A stretch of 15,777 nt of DNA from JANLUX01 sp031366005 (GTDB lineage Bacteria > Bacteroidota > Bacteroidia > AKYH767-A > OLB10): the NCBI GenBank assembly GCA_031366005.1, contig JANLZB010000027.1, forward strand, positions 1 through 15,777. Direction: 5' to 3'. Below, piece by piece: positions 1 to 6,518 of this stretch. Both the position numbers and the translations under genes were made by a program. A model generated the notes under the pieces. It saw only the letters and a list, made by a program, of their open reading frames with translations. It was not told the origin of the DNA and did no database searches. Numbering within the stretch: position 1 is the stretch's first letter; the number at the start of each line of letters is the position of its first letter.

Positions 1-1
1 C

Positions 2-22
2 ATGCTGAACTTGTTTCAGCAT
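2..22 (-). terminator. Short perfect inverted repeat downstream of the E1 gene, probable terminator
   Basis: An 8-bp perfect inverted repeat (ATGCTGAA / TTCAGCAT) with a 5-nt loop lies 26 bp beyond the stop codon of the minus-strand E1 gene. It is well placed to end that transcript, although no clear U-run follows it inside the window. From memory, the same hairpin core recurs between genes in many Bacteroidota genomes, so it may be a dispersed repeat rather than a dedicated terminator. Confidence 0.5.
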
Positions 23-48
23 CTCTATAATGAAATCATTTTTAAATA

Positions 49-2781
49 CTAATTATTCACCAATACTTTTTCAAACACTTTATCAATAATTGTTTTCTGT
101 TCTTTTTCGTGTTGCTTGTGAGAACCTGTTGCGGGACTTGCACTTTCAGGACGGGAAATTACTTTCAGATCAACTTCATTAAACACGCGTAATAAATAAC
201 TCCATGCTCCCATGTTTTCCGGCTCTTCCTGCACCCAGAAATATTCTTCTACCTGTGCATATTTTTTCAGAAGTGTTTTTATCTGATTGAGCGGAAGCGG
301 ATACAATTGCTCCAAACGGATGATTGCAATATCTTTTATTTTTTCCTGTTCCTGACGTTCTAATACTTCGTAATAAATTTTACCTGTGCAAAAAACCAAT
401 CGAGTTACATCTTTTGCATTAACTGAAATATCATCTATCACCTCTTTAAAACCACCACTTGCAAAATCTGCAATAGCAGAAACACATCGCTGATGACGCA
501 ACAAACTTTTTGGAGTAAATATTACCAATGGTTTTCTGAAAGGACGTGCAAGCTGCCTGCGAAGTAAATGAAAGAAATTTGCCGGAGTGGTACAATTGGC
601 AACCTGCATATTGTACTCTGCACACAAAGCTAAAAACCGTTCCATCTTACCGCTGCTGTGTTCTGCTCCTTGTCCTTCATAACCATGAGGCAACAACAAA
701 ACAAGTCCGTTCATTCTTCTCCATTTATCTTCTGCACTGCTTAAATACTGGTCAATGATAATTTGCGCACCATTGGCAAAATCACCAAACTGTGCTTCCC
801 AAATTACCAGAGAATTTGGTGCAGCGAAACAATAGCCATAATCAAAGCCCATCACACCATACTCACTGAGCAAAGAATTGTAGATATAAAAATTTGCCTG
901 CTTCTCATTCAGGTTTGCAAGAGGCACATATTGTTCTTCGCTATCCTCCACTCTTATCACTGCATGACGATGAGAGAAAGTTCCGCGTTCCACATCTTGT
1001 CCGCTCACACGAACCGGGAATCCATCATTCAATAATGTTGCATACGCTAATAATTCTCCCATAGCCCAATCCAGTTTGCCTGGTGATTTTAACATTGCTT
1101 TACGATCAGCAAACAAGCGGACAGTTTTATTGAAGAAAGGTTTATCAGCTGGAAGTGTGGTAATCTTATCTGCGAATTGCAATAAAATATTTTTGTCAAC
1201 GGCTGTGGTTGGAGATTTTTCAAAGTCTTCCGGTTTTGATAACCGCAAACCACTCCAGCTTCCTTCCATGAAAGGAGTAACTTTTGTTTTTTCAATCTTC
1301 TTTGACTCATCAAGATTTTTCTGCAAAAGATCTTTAAAAGATTTCTCCATCTCTTTTGCAAGAGTGGCTTCTACTGCTCCCTGTGAAAGTAATTTTGCAT
1401 TATAAATTTCTCTTGGATTAGGATGCGTAGCTATTGCTTTATATAATAACGGCTGCGTGAAACGTGGTTCATCACCTTCGTTATGTCCGTATTTACGATA
1501 ACACAAAATATCTACAAACACATCCCGATGAAAACGCTGACGGTATTCCATCGCCAATCTTATTGTATATACCAGTGCTTCCACATCATCACCATTAACA
1601 TGAAATACAGGTGACAATGTTACTTTGCCAATATCAGTGCAATACGTGCTTGAACGCGCATCAATATAATTGGTGGTGAAACTTACCTGATTGTTAATTA
1701 CAAGATGTATTGTTCCTCCTGTGCGATATCCTTTCAGTCGCGACATCTGTATCACTTCATACACAATACCCTGCGCTGCAATAGCTCCGTCACCATGAAT
1801 TAATATTGGAGCAATCTGACTCATATCTCCGCCAGGTGTATTGTCAATCTTTGCACGAACAATTCCTTGCACTACTCCATCCACTGCTTCAAGATGTGAT
1901 GGATTGGGTGTTACACTTAAGTGAATATTTTTTCCATGAGGAGTTGTTATGTTGCTTGAGTATCCAAGATGATATTTTACATCTCCATCAAAAGTATTTT
2001 CCTCGTATTCTTTGCCTTCAAACTCACTGAAGATCGCTTCATAAGATTTACCAAGAATATTTGCCAGCACGCTCAGTCTTCCGCGATGCGCCATGCCGAT
2101 CACAAATTCTTTGATGCCCATCTCAGCACCTGTATCAATCACAGCATCTAAAGCAGGAATTAAAGTTTCAGCGCCTTCGAGCGAAAAACGTTTTTGTCCT
2201 GTGAACTTGACTTGTAAAAAATTTTCAAATGCAACGGCTTCATTTAATTTTTCAAGTATGCGTTTCTTTTCTTCAATGGTAAAAACAGGCGTGTTCTTGC
2301 TGCTCTCCATTTTTTTTTCTAACCATTTTGAAACTTCATCATGACGGATGTATTTGTATTCAACACCGATGCTTTGGCAATACGTTTGATCTAAATGTGC
2401 AATGATTGTTTTTAGCGGAGCAGGACCAATGCCAATTTCATTTCCTGCCTGAAAAACAGTATTTAAATCATTTTCAGTCAAACCAAAAGTTTCAACTTCT
2501 AATGTTGGAAAATATTTTCTGCGTTCACGAACAGGATTTGTTTTGGTAAATAAATGCCCTCGGATACGATAACCATTAATCAGGTTGATGACTTTAAACT
2601 CTTTATCAATCTGCTCAGGAACAACATTGGATTTATCACCGTAATTAGTTCGTGCAAATTCAAAACCTTCAAAAAATTTCCGCCATCCCGGTTCCACATT
2701 CTCAGGGTTCTCTAAATATTTCTGATATAAATCTTCTAGTGCTGCAGGGCTGGTGTTGCCTATAAAACTTAATGGATCCAT
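49..2781 (-). CDS. sucA: 2-oxoglutarate dehydrogenase E1 component (thiamine diphosphate-dependent)
   Basis: E1 subunit of the 2-oxoglutarate dehydrogenase complex. It decarboxylates 2-oxoglutarate on thiamine diphosphate and passes the succinyl group to the lipoyl arm of E2 in the cytoplasmic TCA cycle. The 910-residue product is close to the usual 900-950. Visible landmarks are an N-terminal E2-contact segment (about 1-45, FIGNTSPAALEDLYQKY), HRGRL at 232-236, NPSHLEAV at 293-300, the ThDP/Mg motif GDGAIAAQG at 330-338 continuing to INNQVSFTT at 362-370, and GHNEGDEPRFTQP at 432-444. The transketolase-like C-terminal half has EEPENMGAW near the end. The ATG at 2781 is the only sensible start and has a promoter-like box just upstream. 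The E2 gene next door is divergent, so the two are not in one operon. Confidence 0.96.
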   Translation of the reverse strand: MDPLSFIGNTSPAALEDLYQKYLENPENVEPGWRKFFEGFEFARTNYGDKSNVVPEQIDKEFKVINLINGYRIRGHLFTKTNPVRERRKYFPTLEVETFGLTENDLNTVFQAGNEIGIGPAPLKTIIAHLDQTYCQSIGVEYKYIRHDEVSKWLEKKMESSKNTPVFTIEEKKRILEKLNEAVAFENFLQVKFTGQKRFSLEGAETLIPALDAVIDTGAEMGIKEFVIGMAHRGRLSVLANILGKSYEAIFSEFEGKEYEENTFDGDVKYHLGYSSNITTPHGKNIHLSVTPNPSHLEAVDGVVQGIVRAKIDNTPGGDMSQIAPILIHGDGAIAAQGIVYEVIQMSRLKGYRTGGTIHLVINNQVSFTTNYIDARSSTYCTDIGKVTLSPVFHVNGDDVEALVYTIRLAMEYRQRFHRDVFVDILCYRKYGHNEGDEPRFTQPLLYKAIATHPNPREIYNAKLLSQGAVEATLAKEMEKSFKDLLQKNLDESKKIEKTKVTPFMEGSWSGLRLSKPEDFEKSPTTAVDKNILLQFADKITTLPADKPFFNKTVRLFADRKAMLKSPGKLDWAMGELLAYATLLNDGFPVRVSGQDVERGTFSHRHAVIRVEDSEEQYVPLANLNEKQANFYIYNSLLSEYGVMGFDYGYCFAAPNSLVIWEAQFGDFANGAQIIIDQYLSSAEDKWRRMNGLVLLLPHGYEGQGAEHSSGKMERFLALCAEYNMQVANCTTPANFFHLLRRQLARPFRKPLVIFTPKSLLRHQRCVSAIADFASGGFKEVIDDISVNAKDVTRLVFCTGKIYYEVLERQEQEKIKDIAIIRLEQLYPLPLNQIKTLLKKYAQVEEYFWVQEEPENMGAWSYLLRVFNEVDLKVISRPESASPATGSHKQHEKEQKTIIDKVFEKVLVNN

Positions 2782-2801
2782 TTAACTCTTAAAATACGGC
2801 C

Positions 2802-2809
2802 CAAAGATA
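2802..2809 (-). promoter_or_regulatory. Candidate -7 promoter box for the E1 gene
   Basis: Read on the minus strand this is TATCTTTG, an exact fit to the Bacteroidota -7 consensus TAnnTTTG. Transcription would start near 2796, giving a leader of about 15 nt before the ATG at 2781. I see no convincing TTG at the expected -33 spacing, so this rests on the -7 box and its position. Confidence 0.45.
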
Positions 2810-2960
2810 AGTTGATAATTAAGAATGATCCCGATAAATTGGGAGCAGAATGCGAAATTTCAGTCAACAGTGATTTTTAGATTATATAATCATATCGCAA
2901 GGGAGTGATCTGTTCTCATAATCTGTTTCCATCATTTAAATCTGCGTCAGAGGAATTTTC

Positions 2961-2968
2961 TACTTTCG
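2961..2968 (+). promoter_or_regulatory. Weak candidate -7 promoter box for the E2 gene
   Basis: TACTTTCG matches five of the six fixed positions of TAnnTTTG and lies 36 bp upstream of the E2 start codon. The leader that follows is AT-rich with an A-rich stretch (AGAAAAACAAAAATC) directly before the ATG, as is common in this phylum. There is no clear -33 element. The rest of the 223-bp divergent spacer holds only a small imperfect palindrome (TCCCGATAAATTGGGA, about 2829-2844). Confidence 0.3.
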
Positions 2969-3004
2969 TATCCTCATTTTTATTCTCTTAGAAAAACAAA
3001 AATC

Positions 3005-4327
3005 ATGGCTCAGATAGAACTTAAAATGCCCAAAATGGGTGAAAGTGTACATGAAGCTACTATTATTCGCTGGCTGAAAAACGAAGGCGAGCAGGTGGAA
3101 GCGGACGAAAGCCTTTTAGAAATTGCTACTGATAAAGTGGATTCTGAAGTGCCTTCTACTACTGCCGGTGTGCTTGCCAAAAGATTATTTAACGATGGTG
3201 ATGTTGTGCAAGTAGGAACTGTGATTGCTATGATTAATACTGCCGGTGAAGTTGGAGACACATCACCTGCAAAAAATGGACAGCCAGTTCAGGCTAGCGC
3301 TCCTGCTCCCAAACCAATGATGGCAGAAACGATGACTGTTGTGTCTTCAAAACCTGTTACCAGTTCTGACAGCCGTTTTTATTCTCCTTTGGTAAGAACA
3401 ATTGCAAGCACTGAGAGAGTTAGCCAATCCGAATTAGCTACAATAAATGGAACAGGTGCAGAGGGAAGAGTGACTAAAAAAGACATTCTTAATTATGTTG
3501 AAACCAAAAAATCAGGAAAAGTAGCTGCTCCTGCAATGAAACCGGTTTCCGCTCCTATAAGCCCACAACCAGTTCCGTATCCAAATGTTTCAACTGCTCC
3601 ATCCACATCCATAAGTGGTGATGTAGAGATTATTGAAATGGATCGTATGCGTAAGCTGATTGCCGATCACATGGTGATGAGCAAACATACTTCTCCACAT
3701 GTAACTTCTTTTGTAGAGGCGGATGTTACCAATATTGTGAAATGGAGAGAACGCATTAAAAAATCTTTTGAGAAACGAGAAAACGAGAAAATAACCTACA
3801 CGCCTGTTTTTATAGAAGCGATTATCAGGGCTATTAAAGATTTTCCAATGATTAATTCAAGCATTGATGGTACCCGGATAATCATTAAAAAGAATATCAA
3901 TATCGGAATGGCAGCAGCATTACCTACTGGAAACCTGATTGTTCCGGTGATTAAAAATGCTGACCGTATGAATCTGACCGGTCTAACTAAAGCTGTAAAT
4001 GATCTGGCTATTCGTGCCCGATCCAACAAACTCCAACCCGATGAAATTCAGGGAGGCACCTTTACTGTCACTAATGTAGGAACCTTTGGAAATGTGATGG
4101 GAACTCCTATTATCAATCAACCTCAGGTTGCAATTATGGCAATGGGGGCTATTCGTAAGAAACCCGCAGTTATTGAAACTCCTGATGGAGATGCAATTGC
4201 CATCCGTCACCTGATGTTCCTTTCTCTCAGTTATGATCACAGAGTAGTGGACGGGATGCTGGGAGGTAGCTTTTTGAGAAGAGTGGGAGATTATCTGGAA
4301 CAATTTGATGCTTCGAGAGAAATTTAG
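3005..4327 (+). CDS. 2-oxo acid dehydrogenase E2, dihydrolipoamide acyltransferase
   Basis: Acyltransferase core of a 2-oxo acid dehydrogenase complex; it moves an acyl group from E1 via a swinging lipoyl-lysine to CoA. The order is classical for 440 residues: lipoyl domain at 1-77 with the modified Lys44 in ATDKVDSE; an Ala/Pro-rich linker; a peripheral subunit-binding domain at about 125-165 (SPLVRTIASTERVS...GTGAEGRVTKKDIL); a second linker; and a catalytic domain at about 207-440 with active-site His412 and Asp416 in SYDHRVVDG. It lies next to the E1 gene, but the lipoyl start (MPKMGESVHEATI) and the HRVVDGMLGG active site look more like branched-chain or pyruvate-type E2 than typical SucB (HRLVDG with a different lipoyl motif). 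The specific acyl substrate is therefore left open. Confidence 0.9.
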   Translation: MAQIELKMPKMGESVHEATIIRWLKNEGEQVEADESLLEIATDKVDSEVPSTTAGVLAKRLFNDGDVVQVGTVIAMINTAGEVGDTSPAKNGQPVQASAPAPKPMMAETMTVVSSKPVTSSDSRFYSPLVRTIASTERVSQSELATINGTGAEGRVTKKDILNYVETKKSGKVAAPAMKPVSAPISPQPVPYPNVSTAPSTSISGDVEIIEMDRMRKLIADHMVMSKHTSPHVTSFVEADVTNIVKWRERIKKSFEKRENEKITYTPVFIEAIIRAIKDFPMINSSIDGTRIIIKKNINIGMAAALPTGNLIVPVIKNADRMNLTGLTKAVNDLAIRARSNKLQPDEIQGGTFTVTNVGTFGNVMGTPIINQPQVAIMAMGAIRKKPAVIETPDGDAIAIRHLMFLSLSYDHRVVDGMLGGSFLRRVGDYLEQFDASREI

Positions 4328-4383
4328 TTTACAGTTTATAGTTTCTGTGGCTATGACACAAACTGTAAACCGTAAACTTTTTA
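4326..4383 (+). terminator. Hairpin terminator after the E2 gene
   Basis: A 19-bp stem (4326-4344 with 4360-4378) has one A-C mismatch and one G-U pair, a 15-nt loop and a following T-run. It overlaps the TAG stop of the E2 gene. The left arm has a seven-base rhythm (AGTTTAC, AGTTTAT, AGTTT) resembling the AGTTTAA hairpins at 4530-4612 and 8069-8102. Confidence 0.75.
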
Positions 4384-4396
4384 AACTCCTATACGG

Positions 4397-4426
4397 TTGC
4401 CCATTCAAAAAATAAATCTATTTTTG
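4397..4426 (+). promoter_or_regulatory. Promoter of the tRNA-Glu gene
   Basis: TTG at 4397-4399 and TATTTTTG at 4419-4426 are separated by 19 bp. This fits the Bacteroidota -33/-7 promoter (TTG, 17-23 bp, TAnnTTTG) exactly. The predicted start near 4430-4433 leaves a leader of under 20 nt before the tRNA at 4449. It is the best promoter match in the window. Confidence 0.75.
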
Positions 4427-4448
4427 CCGTCCGCTTTGAAAAAAGCAT

Positions 4449-4520
4449 GGCCCGTTCGTCTAGGGGTTAGGACATCTCCCTTTCACGGAGGAAACAGGGG
4501 TTCGATTCCCCTACGGGCTA
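4449..4520 (+). tRNA. tRNA-Glu (anticodon UUC)
   Basis: A full cloverleaf folds by eye. The acceptor stem is GGCCCGT (4449-4455) with ACGGGCT (4513-4519), including a terminal G-U pair, and the discriminator is A4520. The anticodon stem is 4475-4479 with 4487-4491, and its 7-nt loop CTTTCAC places the TTC anticodon at 4482-4484. The T-arm is AGGGG-TTCGATT-CCCCT (4496-4512). The 3' CCA is not encoded. The G1-U72 pair and the TTCGTCTAGGGGTTAGGAC D-arm region match other tRNA-Glu genes of this phylum. Confidence 0.97.
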
Positions 4521-4529
4521 CTGAAAAAG

Positions 4530-4612
4530 AGTTTAAAGTTTAAAGTTTGAGGTTTAAAGTTAAAAACGTCACTTTCAAACAACTTTAGACTTTGAACTTT
4601 AAACTTTAAACT
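4530..4612 (+). repeat. 32-bp stem hairpin between tRNA-Glu and rpsT
   Basis: The left arm 4530-4561 pairs with the right arm 4581-4612 across a 19-nt loop. Twenty-eight pairs are Watson-Crick. The other four (4548/4594, 4549/4593, 4551/4591, 4554/4588) are all G-U in the plus-strand RNA, so the RNA stem is unbroken over 32 bp. It starts 9 nt after the tRNA and ends 7 nt before the rpsT ATG. It could trim or end the tRNA transcript, shape the rpsT leader, or be a member of a dispersed repeat family built on AGTTTAA units. Confidence 0.85.
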
Positions 4613-4619
4613 AAGAAAA

Positions 4620-4874
4620 ATGGCAAATCATAAGTCATCAGAAAAGCGAATCCGCAACAGCGAGCCAAAGCGTGTACGCAACAAATACCAGGCAAAAACA
4701 ACTCGTAATGCTATGCGTGATATGCGCGAGATAAAAGATAAAGCAGAAGCTGAGAAAAAACTTCCTGAGTTATCAGCAATGTTAGATAAGCTGGCTAAGA
4801 AAAAAGTAATTCACAAGAACAAAGCAGCGAACTTAAAATCTGAGCTTGCTTTGCATGTGAATAAAATGAAATAA
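4620..4874 (+). CDS. rpsT: 30S ribosomal protein S20
   Basis: Small basic protein of the 30S subunit that binds 16S rRNA and helps early assembly. The 84 residues are the usual length. The N-terminal MANHKSSEKRIRNSEPKRVRN and the C-terminal KKKVIHKNKAANLKSELA with its Lys/Arg-rich helices are standard for S20. The ATG at 4620 follows an A-rich stretch (AAGAAAA) without a Shine-Dalgarno sequence. The gene is alone, between tRNA-Glu with a long hairpin upstream and a strong terminator downstream. A promoter of its own is not obvious; a near -7 box (TAGACTTTG, one base too long) sits inside the right arm of the hairpin. Confidence 0.97.
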   Translation: MANHKSSEKRIRNSEPKRVRNKYQAKTTRNAMRDMREIKDKAEAEKKLPELSAMLDKLAKKKVIHKNKAANLKSELALHVNKMK

Positions 4875-4905
4875 ACTTTCTGTTTGGCAGATAAATAATT
4901 TTTGA

Positions 4906-4919
4906 AACCCCGCGGGGTT
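4906..4919. repeat. GC-rich perfect palindrome downstream of rpsT
   Basis: AACCCCGCGGGGTT is a perfect 14-bp palindrome in an otherwise AT-rich spacer, just before the rpsT terminator. It may be a remnant of a dispersed intergenic repeat. No role can be read from the sequence. Confidence 0.6.
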
Positions 4920-4922
4920 CAT

Positions 4923-4960
4923 AAAAGGATATTGAAGATTTTTTCAATATCCTTTTTTTT
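4923..4960 (+). terminator. Strong intrinsic terminator of rpsT
   Basis: A perfect 14-bp stem (AAAAGGATATTGAA at 4923-4936 with TTCAATATCCTTTT at 4943-4956) has a 6-nt loop and runs into eight consecutive T. It lies 48 bp past the rpsT stop codon. With a run of A in front of the stem it could also act weakly in the other direction. Confidence 0.92.
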
Positions 4961-5047
4961 CTCATTTAAATGAAACCGTTTTATCACATCTCACTGCAAC
5001 CGCTACCATAAACCGTAAAACCATTTTCTTTGTATAAAAGATATAAA

Positions 5048-6004
5048 GTGATTCAACCCCATTACTTAAAACCCAGAGACACAATTGGTATAGTAGCGCC
5101 TGCAAGAAAAGTTTCTCCTGAAGAACTGTCTGAAGGAATTAAAATTCTGGAGGGGTGGGGTTTCAATGTGAGATTAGGTAAGAATATTTTTAAAGAACAA
5201 AATCAATTTTCAGGTAGTGATGAGGAGCGTGCTGCTGACTTGCAAATGATGTTAGATGACGAAGATGTAAAAGCAATCATCAGTGCGCGCGGAGGATACG
5301 GTACTGTACGTATTATTGACAAACTCGATTTTTCAAAATTCAGGCAGCATCCAAAATGGTTAGTGGGTTATAGTGATATGACAGTGTTGCACAATCATCT
5401 CCAATCAAATTTTCAAACACAAAGCATCCATGCCTGCATGGTGTTTAACATGCAACCGGATAAGTTTGATAAAGATCCTGTTGAGTCACTGGGTAAAGCA
5501 CTAACCGGAGTTCCGTTGCATTATAAATTTTCATCTTCGAATAATCAATCATTGAACAGAAACGGAAATGCAAAAGGTGTTTTATGTGGAGGAAACCTTT
5601 CTTTGTTATATGCATTGAGCGGAAGCGTTTCAGATATTGATACAAGTGAAAAAATTCTTTTTATTGAAGATCTTGATGAATATCTCTATCACATTGACCG
5701 CATGATGATACAACTGAAGCGATGCGGAAAGTTACAGAAATTAGCAGGATTGATTGTAGGTGGCATGAGTGATATGAAAGACAATACAGTTCCTTTCGGA
5801 AAAACAGCAGAAGAAATAATTCGTGAGCACGTGAATGAATTTGATTATCCGGTTTGTTTTGATTTTCCTGCCGGTCATATTAAAAAAAACTTAGCGTTGA
5901 TAATGGGAGCAACTGTTGAATTAAGTGTTGGAGATGGTGTTGAACTGAAATTTGAATCTGATTCGCCTTACCACCAACCCCTCTCCCGGAGGAGCAAGGA
6001 ATAA
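5048..6004 (+). CDS. LD-carboxypeptidase, S66 family (murein tetrapeptide carboxypeptidase)
   Basis: Serine peptidase that removes the terminal D-alanine from cytoplasmic murein tetrapeptides during cell-wall recycling; the microcin-immunity protein MccF shares the fold. The N-terminal part has DTIGIVAPAR, then a conserved ISARGGYGTVR. The nucleophile is the Ser of GYSDMT (residue 109 from the start chosen here), the Glu lies in FIEDLDEYLYHIDRM and the His in FPAGHIKKN, matching the family Ser-Glu-His triad. The frame is open from a TTG at 5030, but that codon overlaps a promoter-like TTTCTTTG at 5025-5032, and family members start like MIQPxYLKxxD, so GTG 5048 is preferred. The last dozen or so residues (from SPYHQPLS) come from an intergenic repeat that has overrun the normal C-terminus. 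Confidence 0.9.
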   Translation: MIQPHYLKPRDTIGIVAPARKVSPEELSEGIKILEGWGFNVRLGKNIFKEQNQFSGSDEERAADLQMMLDDEDVKAIISARGGYGTVRIIDKLDFSKFRQHPKWLVGYSDMTVLHNHLQSNFQTQSIHACMVFNMQPDKFDKDPVESLGKALTGVPLHYKFSSSNNQSLNRNGNAKGVLCGGNLSLLYALSGSVSDIDTSEKILFIEDLDEYLYHIDRMMIQLKRCGKLQKLAGLIVGGMSDMKDNTVPFGKTAEEIIREHVNEFDYPVCFDFPAGHIKKNLALIMGATVELSVGDGVELKFESDSPYHQPLSRRSKE

Positions 6005-6116
6005 TTGCGAACAGCTGTTTGAATAGAAAAGTTGAATAGAAAACAATAGTAAATACAACGTATATAAAAGCTGCTGCCGGCTTCCCTCTTCTTTGGAGAG
6101 GGATAAGAGGGTGAGG
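5965..6116. repeat. Inverted pair of a dispersed CT-rich repeat
   Basis: The segment at about 5965-6001 (CCTTACCACCAACCCCTCTCC...) and the reverse complement of about 6077-6116 (CCTCACCCTCTTATCCCTCTCC...) are recognisably related. They face each other across about 75 bp of AT-rich spacer. Each has a small internal hairpin (for example CCCTCT/AGAGGG at 6084-6102). The left copy supplies the final codons of the LD-carboxypeptidase and the right copy ends just before the yraN-like gene. Similarity is moderate. Confidence 0.5.
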
Positions 6117-6126
6117 CAATAAAGCA

Positions 6127-6504
6127 ATGGCACAACACAACGACCTCGGAAAAAAAGGTGAAGCATTGGCTAAAATATTTTTAGAAGAAAATGGTTTCAC
6201 TATCCTTCATCAGAACTGGCGTCACCTGAAAGCAGAAGTTGATTTTATCGCCATGCACGATAAAGAATTGGTGATTGTGGAAGTAAAAACCCGTGCAACG
6301 GATTTCTTTGGAGCGCCAGATGAAGCAGTAGGAAAACATAAGCAAAAGATGTTGAGCAATGCAGCAAATGATTTCATAATACAGCAAAACCTCGGGTGCG
6401 AAGTGCGCTTTGACATCATCTCTATTACCTTTGTGCAAAATCAGCCGAGGATAAATCACATCAAAGATGCTTTCTATCCTTACTCGAGTGAATTGGATGA
6501 TTGA
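6127..6504 (+). CDS. YraN / UPF0102 family protein (endonuclease-like fold)
   Basis: Small conserved bacterial protein with a Holliday-junction-resolvase/restriction-endonuclease-like fold; its in vivo role is not settled. The 125 residues fit the family (about 115-130). The N-terminal helix has the family LGKKGEALAKIFLEENGF, followed by the nuclease-fold motif AEVDFIAMHDKELVIVEVKTR (about 36-56), whose Glu/Asp...EVK residues correspond to the D-ExK metal site; the usual GEID is AEVD here. The ATG at 6127 places GEALA at the normal distance. It is followed 14 bp later by the pseudouridine synthase gene on the same strand, suggesting co-transcription. Confidence 0.88.
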   Translation: MAQHNDLGKKGEALAKIFLEENGFTILHQNWRHLKAEVDFIAMHDKELVIVEVKTRATDFFGAPDEAVGKHKQKMLSNAANDFIIQQNLGCEVRFDIISITFVQNQPRINHIKDAFYPYSSELDD

Positions 6505-6518
6505 ATAATTAAGAAAAA

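Noticed and set aside
5030..5047. TTG start for the LD-carboxypeptidase
   Set aside because: It overlaps a TTTCTTTG promoter-like box and adds six residues not typical of the family; GTG 5048 fits better, though TTG cannot be excluded.
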